From: Psychroserpens luteus
GTDB taxonomy: Bacteria; Bacteroidota; Bacteroidia; Flavobacteriales; Flavobacteriaceae
NCBI RefSeq assembly: GCF_015319355.1
Contig: NZ_JADILU010000005.1
Span: 124,001 to 188,000, forward strand
Length of the DNA stretch: 64,000 nucleotides
Direction of reading: 5' to 3'
In this document: piece after piece, positions 17,227 to 24,600 of the stretch
How positions within the stretch are numbered: the stretch's first letter is position 1
Layout of the letters: every line of letters starts with the position of its first letter
Position numbers and translations under genes: made by a program
The notes under the pieces: generated by a model
Database searches by the model: none
The model's input: the letters and a program-made list of their open reading frames with translations, nothing else
Told to the model about the DNA's origin: nothing

Positions 17227-17670
17227 TTATTTACTTAACATCTTTTTAACTCCGAAGAACAACATTAAGCCTGCTGCTAACAAAATTAAAATATAAAATG
17301 CCTTAATCCCTGCTTCAATCATTTGAGAACCGTTTGCAGATAACATTTTACCATCAGTTAATTCTGTTTCTACTCCAGATGACGCAAACCATGCTACTGC
17401 TAATACAAGTGCAAAAACACCTAAAGACATTAATGCTTTTTTAAGTTTTTCAGGATGGCTAAATAAATTAACCAAACTAAATACAACTGCAGTTATTGCT
17501 GCAATTGCTAAAACTACGTAAGCAAGATTAGCAAACCATGATAACACAGCTTGATTATCTGCATCAGCTTTAATTGCTTCATCTCCTAACATCATAATGT
17601 TTACTAGGAAGACTACTGCAATTAAACCTATTACTAAAGCAACAATTTTGATTATTTTTTGAATATTCAT
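17227..17670 (-). CDS. Small four-helix membrane protein of the exbB/exbD cluster
   Basis: 147 residues with four predicted membrane helices (about 5-27, 45-67, 80-96, 123-143). It lies between exbB and the first exbD with gaps of 27 and 9 bases, so it is part of the same transcript. I do not recognise a named family. Its constant place between ExbB and ExbD suggests an accessory subunit of the motor, which is inference from context. Confidence 0.8.
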   Translation of the reverse strand: MNIQKIIKIVALVIGLIAVVFLVNIMMLGDEAIKADADNQAVLSWFANLAYVVLAIAAITAVVFSLVNLFSHPEKLKKALMSLGVFALVLAVAWFASSGVETELTDGKMLSANGSQMIEAGIKAFYILILLAAGLMLFFGVKKMLSK

Positions 17671-17697
17671 GTTATGTTTGATTTAACAATTAGGTTA

Positions 17698-18459
17698 TTA
17701 CTTTTTATGTCTTACTAATAAATCGATAAGTGAAATCGATGAATCTTCCATATCATTAACAATACTGTCAATTTTAGAGATAATGTAATTATAAAATATT
17801 TGTAATATAATAGCTACAATAAGACCAAATACAGTCGTTAATAAGGCTACTTTAATACCACCTGCTACTAAAGAAGGATTCATATCACCTGCAGCTTCAA
17901 TTTTATCGAAAGCATCAATCATACCTAATACAGTACCCATGAAACCAAGCATTGGCGCTAAGGCAATGAATAAAGATATCCAAGACACATTTTTTTCTAG
18001 TTGTCCCATTTGAACACCACCATAAGCTACAACAGCTTTCTCAGCAGCATCAATATCCTCGTCTGCTCTATCTAAACCTTGGTAAAAGATTGATGCAACA
18101 GGTCCTTTTGTATTTCTACAAACTTCCTTTGCAGCTTCAATTCCACCAGAATTAAGAGCATCCTCTACATCTTTAGTTAATTTCTTAGAATTTGTCGTTG
18201 CAAGATTTAAATAAATAATTCTTTCAATAGCAATAGCTAAACCTAGAATTAAACATAATAATACAATTCCCATAAAAAATGGACCACCTTCAATAAAACG
18301 CTCTTTTACTACCTCTGTAAAAGATTTATCAGCTTCTGCTGGTTCTTGAAATGTTGTGGCAACTGCTGTTGTTGCAGTTTCAACTGTGTATGCATTTGCA
18401 TTGACAGTACCGAAAGCCATGATACCTACTATGGCTAAGATTGAAAAAAGTCTTTTCAT
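17698..18459 (-). CDS. ExbB/TolQ/MotA family proton channel
   Basis: 253 residues. An N-terminal signal-like segment (MKRLFSILAIVGIMAFGTVN) precedes about 30 residues and then three membrane helices. The conserved core is ISLFIALAPMLGFMGTVLGM followed by GIKVALLTTVFGLIVAIILQ, as in MotA/TolQ/ExbB proteins. With the ExbD copies it forms the inner-membrane motor for TonB. The extra N-terminal helix is typical of Bacteroidota ExbB. It is the first gene of the cluster, with a promoter at 18493-18500. Confidence 0.92.
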   Translation of the reverse strand: MKRLFSILAIVGIMAFGTVNANAYTVETATTAVATTFQEPAEADKSFTEVVKERFIEGGPFFMGIVLLCLILGLAIAIERIIYLNLATTNSKKLTKDVEDALNSGGIEAAKEVCRNTKGPVASIFYQGLDRADEDIDAAEKAVVAYGGVQMGQLEKNVSWISLFIALAPMLGFMGTVLGMIDAFDKIEAAGDMNPSLVAGGIKVALLTTVFGLIVAIILQIFYNYIISKIDSIVNDMEDSSISLIDLLVRHKK

Positions 18460-18492
18460 CGTGATTGTTCTTAATTTTATTAGTTAAAGTGT

Positions 18493-18500
18493 TAAAGATA
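18493..18500 (-). promoter_or_regulatory. -7-like element before exbB
   Basis: Minus strand TATCTTTA, one mismatch from TAnnTTTG, 33 bases before the exbB ATG. Confidence 0.35.
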
Positions 18501-18960
18501 AAAAAAAAATGTAATTAAAAAATAAAAATACTAATTGAGTCATCAGCGTAACGTCGTTTTCGCCAATTAGTAATTATTAGATAAGACGAATTTAAATAAA
18601 ATGTTTTGGATTATTTAACTATAAAATGAAAAACTTATGGATTGTTTATACATTTCTATGATATATAGCTAAAGACCCACGTTTTCTTCGGAAATTTTAA
18701 AAACCTCAAATGATTCATTTTCATATCATTTGGTCATTAATAACTATCATTAAAATTCAAGATCTATGTTAATAATACAATGATGTTAAATATATCAACT
18801 GACTTCTATTATTTGTTGTTTTTATTAAGGATAGTAGACTTTTATTAATATTTAAAATTCCAATACACTTATTCTGGCCTTGTAAAACTATTTTCACAAA
18901 GCATTATATCCAACATAGATTTAACGTTTTTGTTGTTTTATTTATAACTGAAGTCTTTTA
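18501..18960. other. AT-rich spacer with little recognisable content
   Basis: About 460 bases between the exbB promoter and a tandem repeat. It holds one copy of TTCTTCGGAA (18684-18693) and a small inverted repeat CAAATGAT/ATCATTTG (about 18705-18731). I see no gene or RNA that can be supported. Confidence 0.6.
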
Positions 18961-19177
18961 GTGGATTCACTGCGTGCATCCCAATTAAGTAATCTTGAGC
19001 AAGCATAGAAACCTAAACATCTAAAAAGATGTTTGGTTTTATATTTTAAAATAGAGGCTTCAAGCCTAAACGGGATTGACTTCGTCCATCCCCAAATTGT
19101 AATCTTGAGCAAGCATAGAAACCTAAACATCTAAAAAGATGTTTGGTTTTATATTTTAAAATAGAGGCTTCAAGCCT
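18961..19177. repeat. Two-copy direct repeat of 107 bases with 110-base period
   Basis: Units 18961-19067 and 19071-19177 align without gaps. The first 30 bases differ at several positions, and the following 77 or so (from AATCTTGAGCAAGCATAGAA on) are identical. Each unit contains AAACATCT/AGATGTTT, a strong stem. A minus-strand open frame runs through both copies but is only a by-product of the repeat. It ends just downstream of the tRNA-Ser terminator. Confidence 0.9.
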
Positions 19178-19203
19178 TTGGCTTGGCCTCTATTTTAAAA
19201 TAT
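19151..19203. repeat. Large near-perfect hairpin (53 bases)
   Basis: ATATTTTAAAATAGAGGC (19151-19168) pairs fully with 19186-19203. After a 2-base bulge, CAAGCC (19171-19176) pairs with GGCTTG (19180-19185) around a 3-base loop. Total 24 base pairs. The left arm belongs to the second repeat unit and the right arm is unique. Confidence 0.85.
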
Positions 19204-19205
19204 AA

Positions 19206-19232
19206 AACCTGCAACTAACATTGCAGGTTTCC
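19206..19232 (-). terminator. Terminator of tRNA-Ser
   Basis: AACCTGCAA, short loop, TTGCAGGTT followed on the minus strand by TTAT. It lies a few bases beyond the 3' end of the tRNA. Confidence 0.75.
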
Positions 19233-19237
19233 TTTTG

Positions 19238-19322
19238 CAGAGAGGAAGGGATTCGAACCCTCGATACCGTGAAGTATACACGCTTTCCAAGCGTGCGCCT
19301 TAAGCCACTCGGCCACCTCTCT
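19238..19322 (-). tRNA. tRNA-Ser (anticodon GGA)
   Basis: 85 bases. The acceptor arms AGAGAGG and CCTCTCT pair, the discriminator is G, and the CCA end is not encoded. The anticodon loop is TTGGAAA in the stem CACGC/GCGTG, giving anticodon GGA at 19286-19288, which reads UCC and UCU. The long variable arm (stem ATAC/GTAT) and the GGTTCGAATCC T-arm are those of a serine tRNA. Confidence 0.97.
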
Positions 19323-19380
19323 ATTTTGAGTTTGCAAACATACAACTCATATTAAACTAAAAAAACTTTAATGCAAACTT

Positions 19381-20412
19381 CTACGACATTTCTCCACGTA
19401 ATGAGGTTTCAAATATAGTTTTGAATGTTTTAATAGATACTTTTTCTCCTAACATGAACATCAACTTAGCTAATGCAGCTTCTGTAGTAATGTCCTTACC
19501 AGAAATAACTCCTATAGATTTTAATTGAGTACTGGTCTCATATTGTCCCATTGACACACTTCCTCCATAGCATTGCGTAACATTAACAATAGGCACACCT
19601 CGTTTTATCGTCGCTTTTAGCATTTCAATAAACCAAGCCTCTGTTGTTGTATTACCTGCACCATAGGTTTCTAAAACAATCCCTTTTATATGTACGATCT
19701 CAAATAGAGATTTTAAAACCGACTCGCTAATTCCGGGAAACAGTTTAATTAGTAAGATGTTATTTTCAAAACTCTTGTGTACAACTAATTTTTTTCGTGT
19801 ATTAGGCTTAAACAATTCATTGTAACCAACTTTAAGATGAACACCAGATTCTGCCAAATGTGGGTAATTCAAGGACTCAAAGGCTTCAAAATGTTCGGCA
19901 TTTATTTTTACTGTTCTATTTCCGCGGTACAACTTATATTCAAAATATAATCCTACCTCTCTAATTACTGGCTTACCTCCTTTTTGTAAAGAAGCCATTT
20001 GAATTGACGTAATTAAATTCTCTTTGGCATCTGTTCTCAAATCTCCAATAGGCAATTGTGAACCTGTAAATATGATTGGTTTTGCCAAATGCTCAAACAT
20101 AAAACTCAGTGCCGAAGCCGAATAACTCATCGTATCACTACCATGCAACACAACAAAGCCATCAAAATCATCGTAATTACTTTCAATTATTTCTGCAATT
20201 TGAACCCAATACTTAGGATTCATATTACTACTATCAATTGGCTCCTTAAAAGATATGGTCTCAATATTACAATCTAATAATTTAAGCTCAGGGATTTTTT
20301 TTAAAAGATTACTGAAGTCAAAAGACTTTAACGCACCTGTTTCTGGATGTTTAATCATCCCAATTGTTCCGCCTGTGTAAACTAATAATATGTTAGGTTG
20401 ATTTGTTGACAT
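19381..20412 (-). CDS. ansA: Type I L-asparaginase
   Basis: Hydrolyses asparagine to aspartate and ammonia. It has 343 residues, with the first catalytic Thr in LLVYTGGTIGMI (near residue 14) and the second Thr in VVLHGSDTMSYSASALSFM. KPIIFTGSQLPIGDLRTDAKEN and GIVLETYGAGNT also match the family. No signal peptide is present, so it is the cytoplasmic type I form. tatD lies 3 bases upstream in the same direction, so both share a transcript. Confidence 0.95.
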   Translation of the reverse strand: MSTNQPNILLVYTGGTIGMIKHPETGALKSFDFSNLLKKIPELKLLDCNIETISFKEPIDSSNMNPKYWVQIAEIIESNYDDFDGFVVLHGSDTMSYSASALSFMFEHLAKPIIFTGSQLPIGDLRTDAKENLITSIQMASLQKGGKPVIREVGLYFEYKLYRGNRTVKINAEHFEAFESLNYPHLAESGVHLKVGYNELFKPNTRKKLVVHKSFENNILLIKLFPGISESVLKSLFEIVHIKGIVLETYGAGNTTTEAWFIEMLKATIKRGVPIVNVTQCYGGSVSMGQYETSTQLKSIGVISGKDITTEAALAKLMFMLGEKVSIKTFKTIFETSLRGEMS

Positions 20413-20415
20413 AAG

Positions 20416-21183
20416 TTATATTCCGAAGATATCTTTAGAATTCTGAGTGGTAATTTCGGCAATTTTTTCTTCGGAAACATTATAAATTTCAGCTAATTTC
20501 TCAACCACTTTAATGATATAACTACTTTCGTTACGTTTTCCTCTGTACGGTTTTGGTGCTAAATAAGGAGAATCTGTTTCTAATACAATATGTTTTAAAT
20601 CAATCTCATTCAGAAACTGATCTATTTTTCCGTTTTTAAAAGTCACTACACCACCAATGCCTAATTTCATATTGAAAGAAATGGCTTTATGAGCTTGTTC
20701 TAATGTTCCTGTGAAGCAGTGAAAAATCCCGAAGAGTTTATCATCCATAACCTCATCAAGCACCTCAAAAATCTCATCAAAAGCTTCTCTACAATGGATG
20801 ACGATAGGCAACCCGTATTGCTTTGCTAATTTAATTTGATGTTTAAAAGCTTCCTTTTGAATCTCCAACGTTGTAGTGTCCCAATATAAATCAATACCTA
20901 TTTCACCTACAGCATAAAAAGATCGTTTTGCAAGCATCTCTTCTACGTGCTGTAATTCTTCTTTATAATTCTCCTTTACTGATGTAGGGTGTAAACCCAT
21001 CATTAAATACACATGTTCTGGATAATCTGTTTCTAATTTTAGCATAGATTCGGTGTAAGTAGAATCTATTGCAGGAATAAAAAATCTAGAAACGTTTTGT
21101 GAAATAGCACGTTCTATCATTTCATCTCTGTCATCATCAAAAGCGTCGCTATATAAATGTGTATGGGTATCTGTAATAATCAT
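20416..21183 (-). CDS. tatD: TatD family metal-dependent DNase
   Basis: 255 residues from the ATG at 21181-21183 (MIITDTHTHLYSDAFDDDRD). The longer frame starting at 21201 is rejected because the -7 promoter lies inside it. Metal ligands are visible in DTHTHLY, GEIGIDLYWD, VIHCREAF, IFHCFTG and ETDSPYLAPKPYRGKRNES. TatD proteins are 3'-5' exonucleases acting on DNA or RNA. It is coupled to ansA and divergent from the retropepsin-like gene. Two copies of the CTTCGGAA/TTCCGAAG motif lie at its 3' end. Confidence 0.93.
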   Translation of the reverse strand: MIITDTHTHLYSDAFDDDRDEMIERAISQNVSRFFIPAIDSTYTESMLKLETDYPEHVYLMMGLHPTSVKENYKEELQHVEEMLAKRSFYAVGEIGIDLYWDTTTLEIQKEAFKHQIKLAKQYGLPIVIHCREAFDEIFEVLDEVMDDKLFGIFHCFTGTLEQAHKAISFNMKLGIGGVVTFKNGKIDQFLNEIDLKHIVLETDSPYLAPKPYRGKRNESSYIIKVVEKLAEIYNVSEEKIAEITTQNSKDIFGI

Positions 21184-21187
21184 GATG

Positions 21188-21195
21188 CAAAAATA
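21188..21195 (-). promoter_or_regulatory. -7 element of tatD-ansA
   Basis: Minus strand TATTTTTG, ending 4 bases before the tatD ATG, so the transcript is probably leaderless. It decides the start codon of tatD. Confidence 0.55.
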
Positions 21196-21210
21196 ATTCA
21201 TTTATAGGAT

Positions 21211-21218
21211 TATATTTG
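21211..21218 (+). promoter_or_regulatory. -7 element of the retropepsin-like gene
   Basis: TATATTTG, 16 bases before the ATG at 21235. It is back-to-back with the tatD promoter, with only 15 bases between them. Confidence 0.55.
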
Positions 21219-21234
21219 CAGAAAACATAGAGTA

Positions 21235-21675
21235 ATGGAAACTTTACAAGAGTACCTATTAAATAAAGGCTACACAAAAATCAAATTGAAACTCACTAAG
21301 ACCAATCATTTTGAAATTAAAGCCACTATAAATGGTGTTAAAGGACTTTTCATTTTAGATACTGGTGCATCAACTTCTTGTGTTGGTTTTGAAGCTATTG
21401 AAACGTTTAAACTCAATGCTAAAGACTCTAAAATTAAAGCAGCAGGTGCAGGTGCAACAGATATGCTGACTCAAGTTTCAAAAAAGAATACACTCAAAAT
21501 TGGAAAATGGAAAAAAGACAAAGTAGTTTTAGTCTTATTTAATTTATCTCATGTAAATACAGCTTTAATTGCACATAACGCTCAACCTGTTGATGGCATT
21601 ATAGGTGCAGATATTCTAAAAAAATCTAAAGCTGTTATAGATTATGAAAAAAAATACTTGTATTTAAAATTATAG
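21235..21675 (+). CDS. Retropepsin-like aspartic protease domain protein
   Basis: 146 residues. The sequence FILDTGASTSCVGFEA carries the DTGAS active-site motif of clan AA aspartic proteases, and DGIIGADILKKSKAVIDYEK matches the conserved glycine-hydrophobic turn near the C-terminus. One domain of this type has a single catalytic Asp, so it would act as a dimer. No signal peptide or membrane segment is seen, so it is probably cytoplasmic. Substrate unknown. Confidence 0.82.
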   Translation: METLQEYLLNKGYTKIKLKLTKTNHFEIKATINGVKGLFILDTGASTSCVGFEAIETFKLNAKDSKIKAAGAGATDMLTQVSKKNTLKIGKWKKDKVVLVLFNLSHVNTALIAHNAQPVDGIIGADILKKSKAVIDYEKKYLYLKL

Positions 21676-21739
21676 GAAAATGTCATTTTACTATAAAATC
21701 TCTTATCTTTAAAATTAATCCTTCATACTTAATAGCAAA

Positions 21740-22375
21740 ATGTCAACATCAATCGTTATAGCAGATGATCATCCTCTTATATTAAAAGGTCTTAAAGACT
21801 TCTTAATAGAAAAAGAATTCAATGTCATTGCCAGTGCAAAAAATGGCAAAGAAGCATTTACGCTTATCAGTGCACACCAGCCAGATATAGCTATTCTGGA
21901 TATACAAATGCCAATGCTTACAGGTTTACAAGTGGCAGAAAAATGTAAAGAAGCTAATCTGGACACCAAAATTATTATTATAACTTTTGAGAAGAGTGAA
22001 GAGATTTATAACAAAGCAAAATCATTAGGAATTTACGGTTACATACTAAAAGAGTTTGCCATAGCAGAATTAGAATATTGTATTTCGTGTGTTTTGAGAG
22101 AATACCACTATTTTAGTCCAGAACTTATAGAGTACATAGAAATAAAGAAAATACCTGAGGCATTAAAAAAATTGACAGATACCGAAATTAAAGTTCTTAA
22201 ACGTATTGCTGATAATAAAACAGCTAAAGAGATTGCTAGTGATTTATCCATCTCTGATAGAACCGTAGAAAAGCACAAAAGCAACATACGAACAAAACTC
22301 AAATTAGAATCTAAAGCCAATAGCATTATTCTATATGCTAAAGAGTATGAAGATTTTTTACGTAAATACAAATAG
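21740..22375 (+). CDS. Orphan LuxR/FixJ-family response regulator
   Basis: 211 residues. Receiver domain (1 to about 120) with acidic pocket at Asp9-Asp10, phosphoryl-acceptor Asp54 (AILDIQMPMLTG) and a conserved Lys in the C-terminal half. DNA-binding domain (about 145-205) with LTDTEIKVLKRIADNKTAKE, IASDLSISDRTVEKHKSNIR, the LuxR-type helix-turn-helix. No histidine kinase is next to it. The 950 bases after it contain four promoters with inverted-repeat boxes, which are candidate targets. Confidence 0.93.
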   Translation: MSTSIVIADDHPLILKGLKDFLIEKEFNVIASAKNGKEAFTLISAHQPDIAILDIQMPMLTGLQVAEKCKEANLDTKIIIITFEKSEEIYNKAKSLGIYGYILKEFAIAELEYCISCVLREYHYFSPELIEYIEIKKIPEALKKLTDTEIKVLKRIADNKTAKEIASDLSISDRTVEKHKSNIRTKLKLESKANSIILYAKEYEDFLRKYK

Positions 22376-22401
22376 GTCTTTAATAGTTAAAGCTCAAAAC
22401 A

Positions 22402-22522
22402 CATCCAGAACCACGTATTGATTCTCTATTAATCATGATAGACATTCGTTCCTGCTATTAATTATTGTAGGCAGGAATTATGTCATTAAACCTTGAATTG
22501 TTTATCAATTCAGGTTTTTTTT
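22402..22522 (+). ncRNA. Predicted small transcription unit A
   Basis: Promoter: half box AGAACCACGTA, TTG at 22418-22420, 20 bases, GACATTCG (22441-22448). The predicted start lies at GCTATTAA (from 22454). It ends with the hairpin CCTTGAATTG/CAATTCAGG plus eight T (22491-22522). The predicted RNA is about 68 bases with no credible reading frame. An inverted repeat TTCCTGC/GCAGGAA (22449-22455, 22471-22477) overlaps the start region. Evidence is promoter-terminator geometry only. Confidence 0.4.
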
Positions 22523-22546
22523 ATGAAAAACAGGTAAATATACCTA

Positions 22547-22649
22547 TTGACTTCAATTATTTAAATACAGATATTTGTTGTGTTATTAATTCTTAGGGAG
22601 AATTTAATTTATAAAAAACTCTAAATCATCTTGATTTAGAGTTTTTTTT
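22547..22649 (+). ncRNA. Predicted small transcription unit B
   Basis: TTG at 22547-22549, 20 bases, GATATTTG (22570-22577), then GTTATTAA at 22582 and TTAGGGAGAA at 22593-22602. It ends in a perfect terminator, AAACTCTAAATCA and its complement around a 3-base loop, with a T run (22613-22649). The box before TTG is GGTAAATATACC, a variant dyad. The predicted RNA is about 65 bases. Confidence 0.45.
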
Positions 22650-22689
22650 GATACCAATATCAAAATTTTAACACTTTTAAGTCAAAATA

Positions 22690-22705
22690 TACGTAGTACT
22701 ACGTA
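22690..22705. promoter_or_regulatory. Palindromic operator-like box TACGTAGTACTACGTA
   Basis: A perfect 16-base palindrome directly before the TTG of unit C. A near-identical box (one base different) is at 22851-22866, and a half-matching one at about 22405-22417. FixJ/NarL-type regulators bind inverted TAC/GTA half-sites, so the neighbouring response regulator is the first candidate; this is inferred. Confidence 0.5.
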
Positions 22706-22809
22706 TTGTTTCGTATTAAAATAACACCGAAGTTTGCATTGCTATTAATCAATTGCCTTTTTAATTAAAGGACAAAAGCTCTAAGACTTTTATGTTTTAG
22801 AGCTTTTTT
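22690..22809 (+). ncRNA. Predicted small transcription unit C
   Basis: The perfect palindrome TACGTAGTACTACGTA (22690-22705) abuts TTG (22706-22708). After 20 bases comes GAAGTTTG (22729-22736), then GCTATTAA at 22741. The terminator AAAAGCTCTAA/TTAGAGCTTTT with T run lies at 22774-22809. Predicted RNA about 68 bases, no reading frame. Confidence 0.45.
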
Positions 22810-22850
22810 GTTATTTAAAAACAAAACTTTAACACTTCAAAACCAAAATA

Positions 22851-22866
22851 TACGTAGAACTACGTA
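22851..22866. promoter_or_regulatory. Second operator-like box TACGTAGAACTACGTA
   Basis: Identical to the box at 22690 except for the eighth base. The flanks are also similar (CAAAATATACGTAG versus CCAAAATATACGTAG, then TACGTATTGTTT in both), so the two promoter modules probably arose by duplication. Confidence 0.5.
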
Positions 22867-22994
22867 TTGTTTGGTGTTATTAAATAGGCGAATTTTGTAT
22901 CAGAGTTATTAAGATTAGAGGGATTTTTTTAATGTAACTCTATTAATTAGGGAATATAAGGCTCTGGGACTCTTCATAATCCCAGAGTTTTATT
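22851..22994 (+). ncRNA. Predicted small transcription unit D
   Basis: TACGTAGAACTACGTA (22851-22866) abuts TTG (22867-22869). After 20 bases comes GAATTTTG (22890-22897), then GTTATTAA at 22905. A second internal copy of CTATTAATTAGGGA lies at about 22940-22953. It ends at the hairpin CTCTGGGA/TCCCAGAG followed by TTTTATT (22962-22994), which is weaker than the others and may let transcription reach the small ORF downstream. Confidence 0.42.
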
Positions 22995-23027
22995 AAAAGA
23001 GAAACATATAATTTAAAACATACAAAA

Positions 23028-23138
23028 ATGGAAACGATGAAAAACAAACAAAGCCTAACAAACAAATTATTTATTGTAGGTTTAATCTTTAGCGCCATTT
23101 TAATAATATCAATTAATATTCTTGTAAACTTTTTTTAG
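23028..23138 (+). CDS. Small membrane peptide, 36 residues, inside the small-RNA interval
   Basis: ATG at 23028 to TAG at 23136-23138. The product is METMKNKQSLTNKLFIVGLI followed by FSAILIISINILVNFF: a basic N-terminus and one hydrophobic helix covering most of the remainder. It lies between the terminator of unit D and another terminator at 23168-23203, so it is either read through from unit D or has an unseen promoter. Single-helix peptides of this size are typical of toxin or stress peptides, but nothing here proves a role. Confidence 0.45.
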   Translation: METMKNKQSLTNKLFIVGLIFSAILIISINILVNFF

Positions 23139-23159
23139 TTAGTTATTAGTTATTTTTTA

Positions 23160-23203
23160 TTAGGGAGAAAAAGCGCAACACTATTTATAGGTTGCGCTTT
23201 TTT
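23160..23203 (+). terminator. Terminator with TTAGGGAGAA lead-in
   Basis: TTAGGGAGAA (23160-23169), the same decamer as in unit B, leads into GCGCAAC, loop, GTTGCGC and a T run (23168-23203). GTTATTAG at about 23140 repeats the start signature of the upstream units, so this may be a fifth, partial unit. Confidence 0.65.
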
Positions 23204-23264
23204 GTTTGCTTAAATAATAAGATCTCTTAAATGAGCGCAAGTAAAGGAATACTAACAAATGTAA

Positions 23265-23300
23265 AAAGCGCAATCCAAAAGATGAATTGCGCTAGTTTTT
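23265..23300 (-). terminator. Terminator of the sucA-sucB operon
   Basis: Read on the minus strand: AGCGCAATTC, loop, GGATTGCGCTTTTT. It lies 24 bases beyond the sucB stop. It shares the GCGCAA core with the converging terminator at 23168. Confidence 0.7.
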
Positions 23301-23323
23301 ATATTTCCGAAGAAAAGAAAATT

Positions 23324-24541
23324 TTACATTTCTAATGCTCTCTTCACATCGTTATCCATTAATAACTCAATTGGATTTTCTAAAGCCTCTTTAACAGCTA
23401 CTAAGAAACCAACAGATTCTTTACCATCAATAATTCTATGATCGTAAGATAAAGCGACGTACATAATTGGTCTAATTTCTACATGACCATCAATTGCTAC
23501 TGGACGCTCTACAATATTGTGCATTCCTAAGATTCCACTTTGTGGAGGATTGATAATAGGCGTTGATAACATACTTCCAAAAACACCACCATTTGTAATA
23601 GTAAACGTACCACCTGTCATTTCATCAACTGTGATATCACCATCTCTAGCTCTAAGCGCTAAACGTTTTACTTCAGACTCAACACCTCTAAAAGTTAAAT
23701 TTTCGGCATTTCTAATTACTGGCACCATTAATCCTTTTGGTCCTGATACTGCAATAGAAATATCTACAAAATCATAGGTTAACATTTCTTTACCGTCAAT
23801 CATTGAGTTCACAGCAGGATACATTTTTAGTGCTCTTACAACTGCTAAAGAAAAGAAACTCATAAACCCAAGACTTACACCATGTTTTGCTTTAAAGTCT
23901 TCTTTATATTCTTTACGTAATGCAAAAATTGGCGACATATCAACTTCGTTAAATGTCGTTAACATTGCTGTTGTGTTTTTAGCTTCTACTAAACGCTCTG
24001 CAACTTTACGACGTAACATTGACATTTTACTGTGAGAGCTTCCACGATTCCCTCCTGTTGGAGTTCCCATAGAAGGCACTGCATTTACAGCGTCATCTTT
24101 AGTTACACGACCATCTTTTCCTGTTCCAGAAATTGATGAGGCAGCCATTCCTTTTTCATTTAAAATTTTCTTAGCTGCAGGACTTGCTGTACCTGTAGCA
24201 TAAGTTTTAGCCTCTGGTGTTGTAGTTTTTGGAGCTTCTTTTTTAGGAGCTTCCTCTTTTTTCTCTTCTTTCGCTGGCGCAGAATCTCCACCTTCTGGTT
24301 TTGCTGCGCTTGTATCAATTAAACACACAACAGCTCCAACCGCAACAGCATCACCTTCTTCTGCTTTGAGTGTGATTGTTCCGCTTGCTTCAGCAGGTAA
24401 TTCTAATGTAGCTTTATCACTATCAACTTCTGCAATGGCTTGATCTTTTTCAACATAATCTCCATCTGCAACTAACCATTCTGCAATTTCTACCTCTGTG
24501 ATTGATTCTCCTGGTGAAGGAACTTTCATTTCTAAAATCAT
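23324..24541 (-). CDS. sucB: 2-oxoglutarate dehydrogenase E2 (dihydrolipoamide succinyltransferase)
   Basis: 405 residues. The lipoyl domain (1 to about 78) has the modified Lys43 in [13 protein letters not shown]. An Ala/Glu/Lys/Pro-rich linker follows, then the peripheral-subunit-binding domain (about 113-153, [20 protein letters not shown]) and the catalytic acyltransferase domain with [11 protein letters not shown], whose His368 and Asp372 are the catalytic pair. The [13 protein letters not shown] type of lipoyl domain and pairing with sucA point to the 2-oxoglutarate rather than the pyruvate complex. It is 59 bases downstream of sucA. Confidence 0.96.
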   Translation of the reverse strand: MILEMKVPSPGESITEVEIAEWLVADGDYVEKDQAIAEVDSDKATLELPAEASGTITLKAEEGDAVAVGAVVCLIDTSAAKPEGGDSAPAKEEKKEEAPKKEAPKTTTPEAKTYATGTASPAAKKILNEKGMAASSISGTGKDGRVTKDDAVNAVPSMGTPTGGNRGSSHSKMSMLRRKVAERLVEAKNTTAMLTTFNEVDMSPIFALRKEYKEDFKAKHGVSLGFMSFFSLAVVRALKMYPAVNSMIDGKEMLTYDFVDISIAVSGPKGLMVPVIRNAENLTFRGVESEVKRLALRARDGDITVDEMTGGTFTITNGGVFGSMLSTPIINPPQSGILGMHNIVERPVAIDGHVEIRPIMYVALSYDHRIIDGKESVGFLVAVKEALENPIELLMDNDVKRALEM

Positions 24542-24600
24542 CGTTCTGTAATTTTATTTTAAGCGTTTGTATCTGTTTCTATTTTTATAATCTATATAAT

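Noticed and set aside
18942-19130. 62-codon minus-strand frame
   Set aside because: It runs through both units of the tandem repeat and has no support as a gene.
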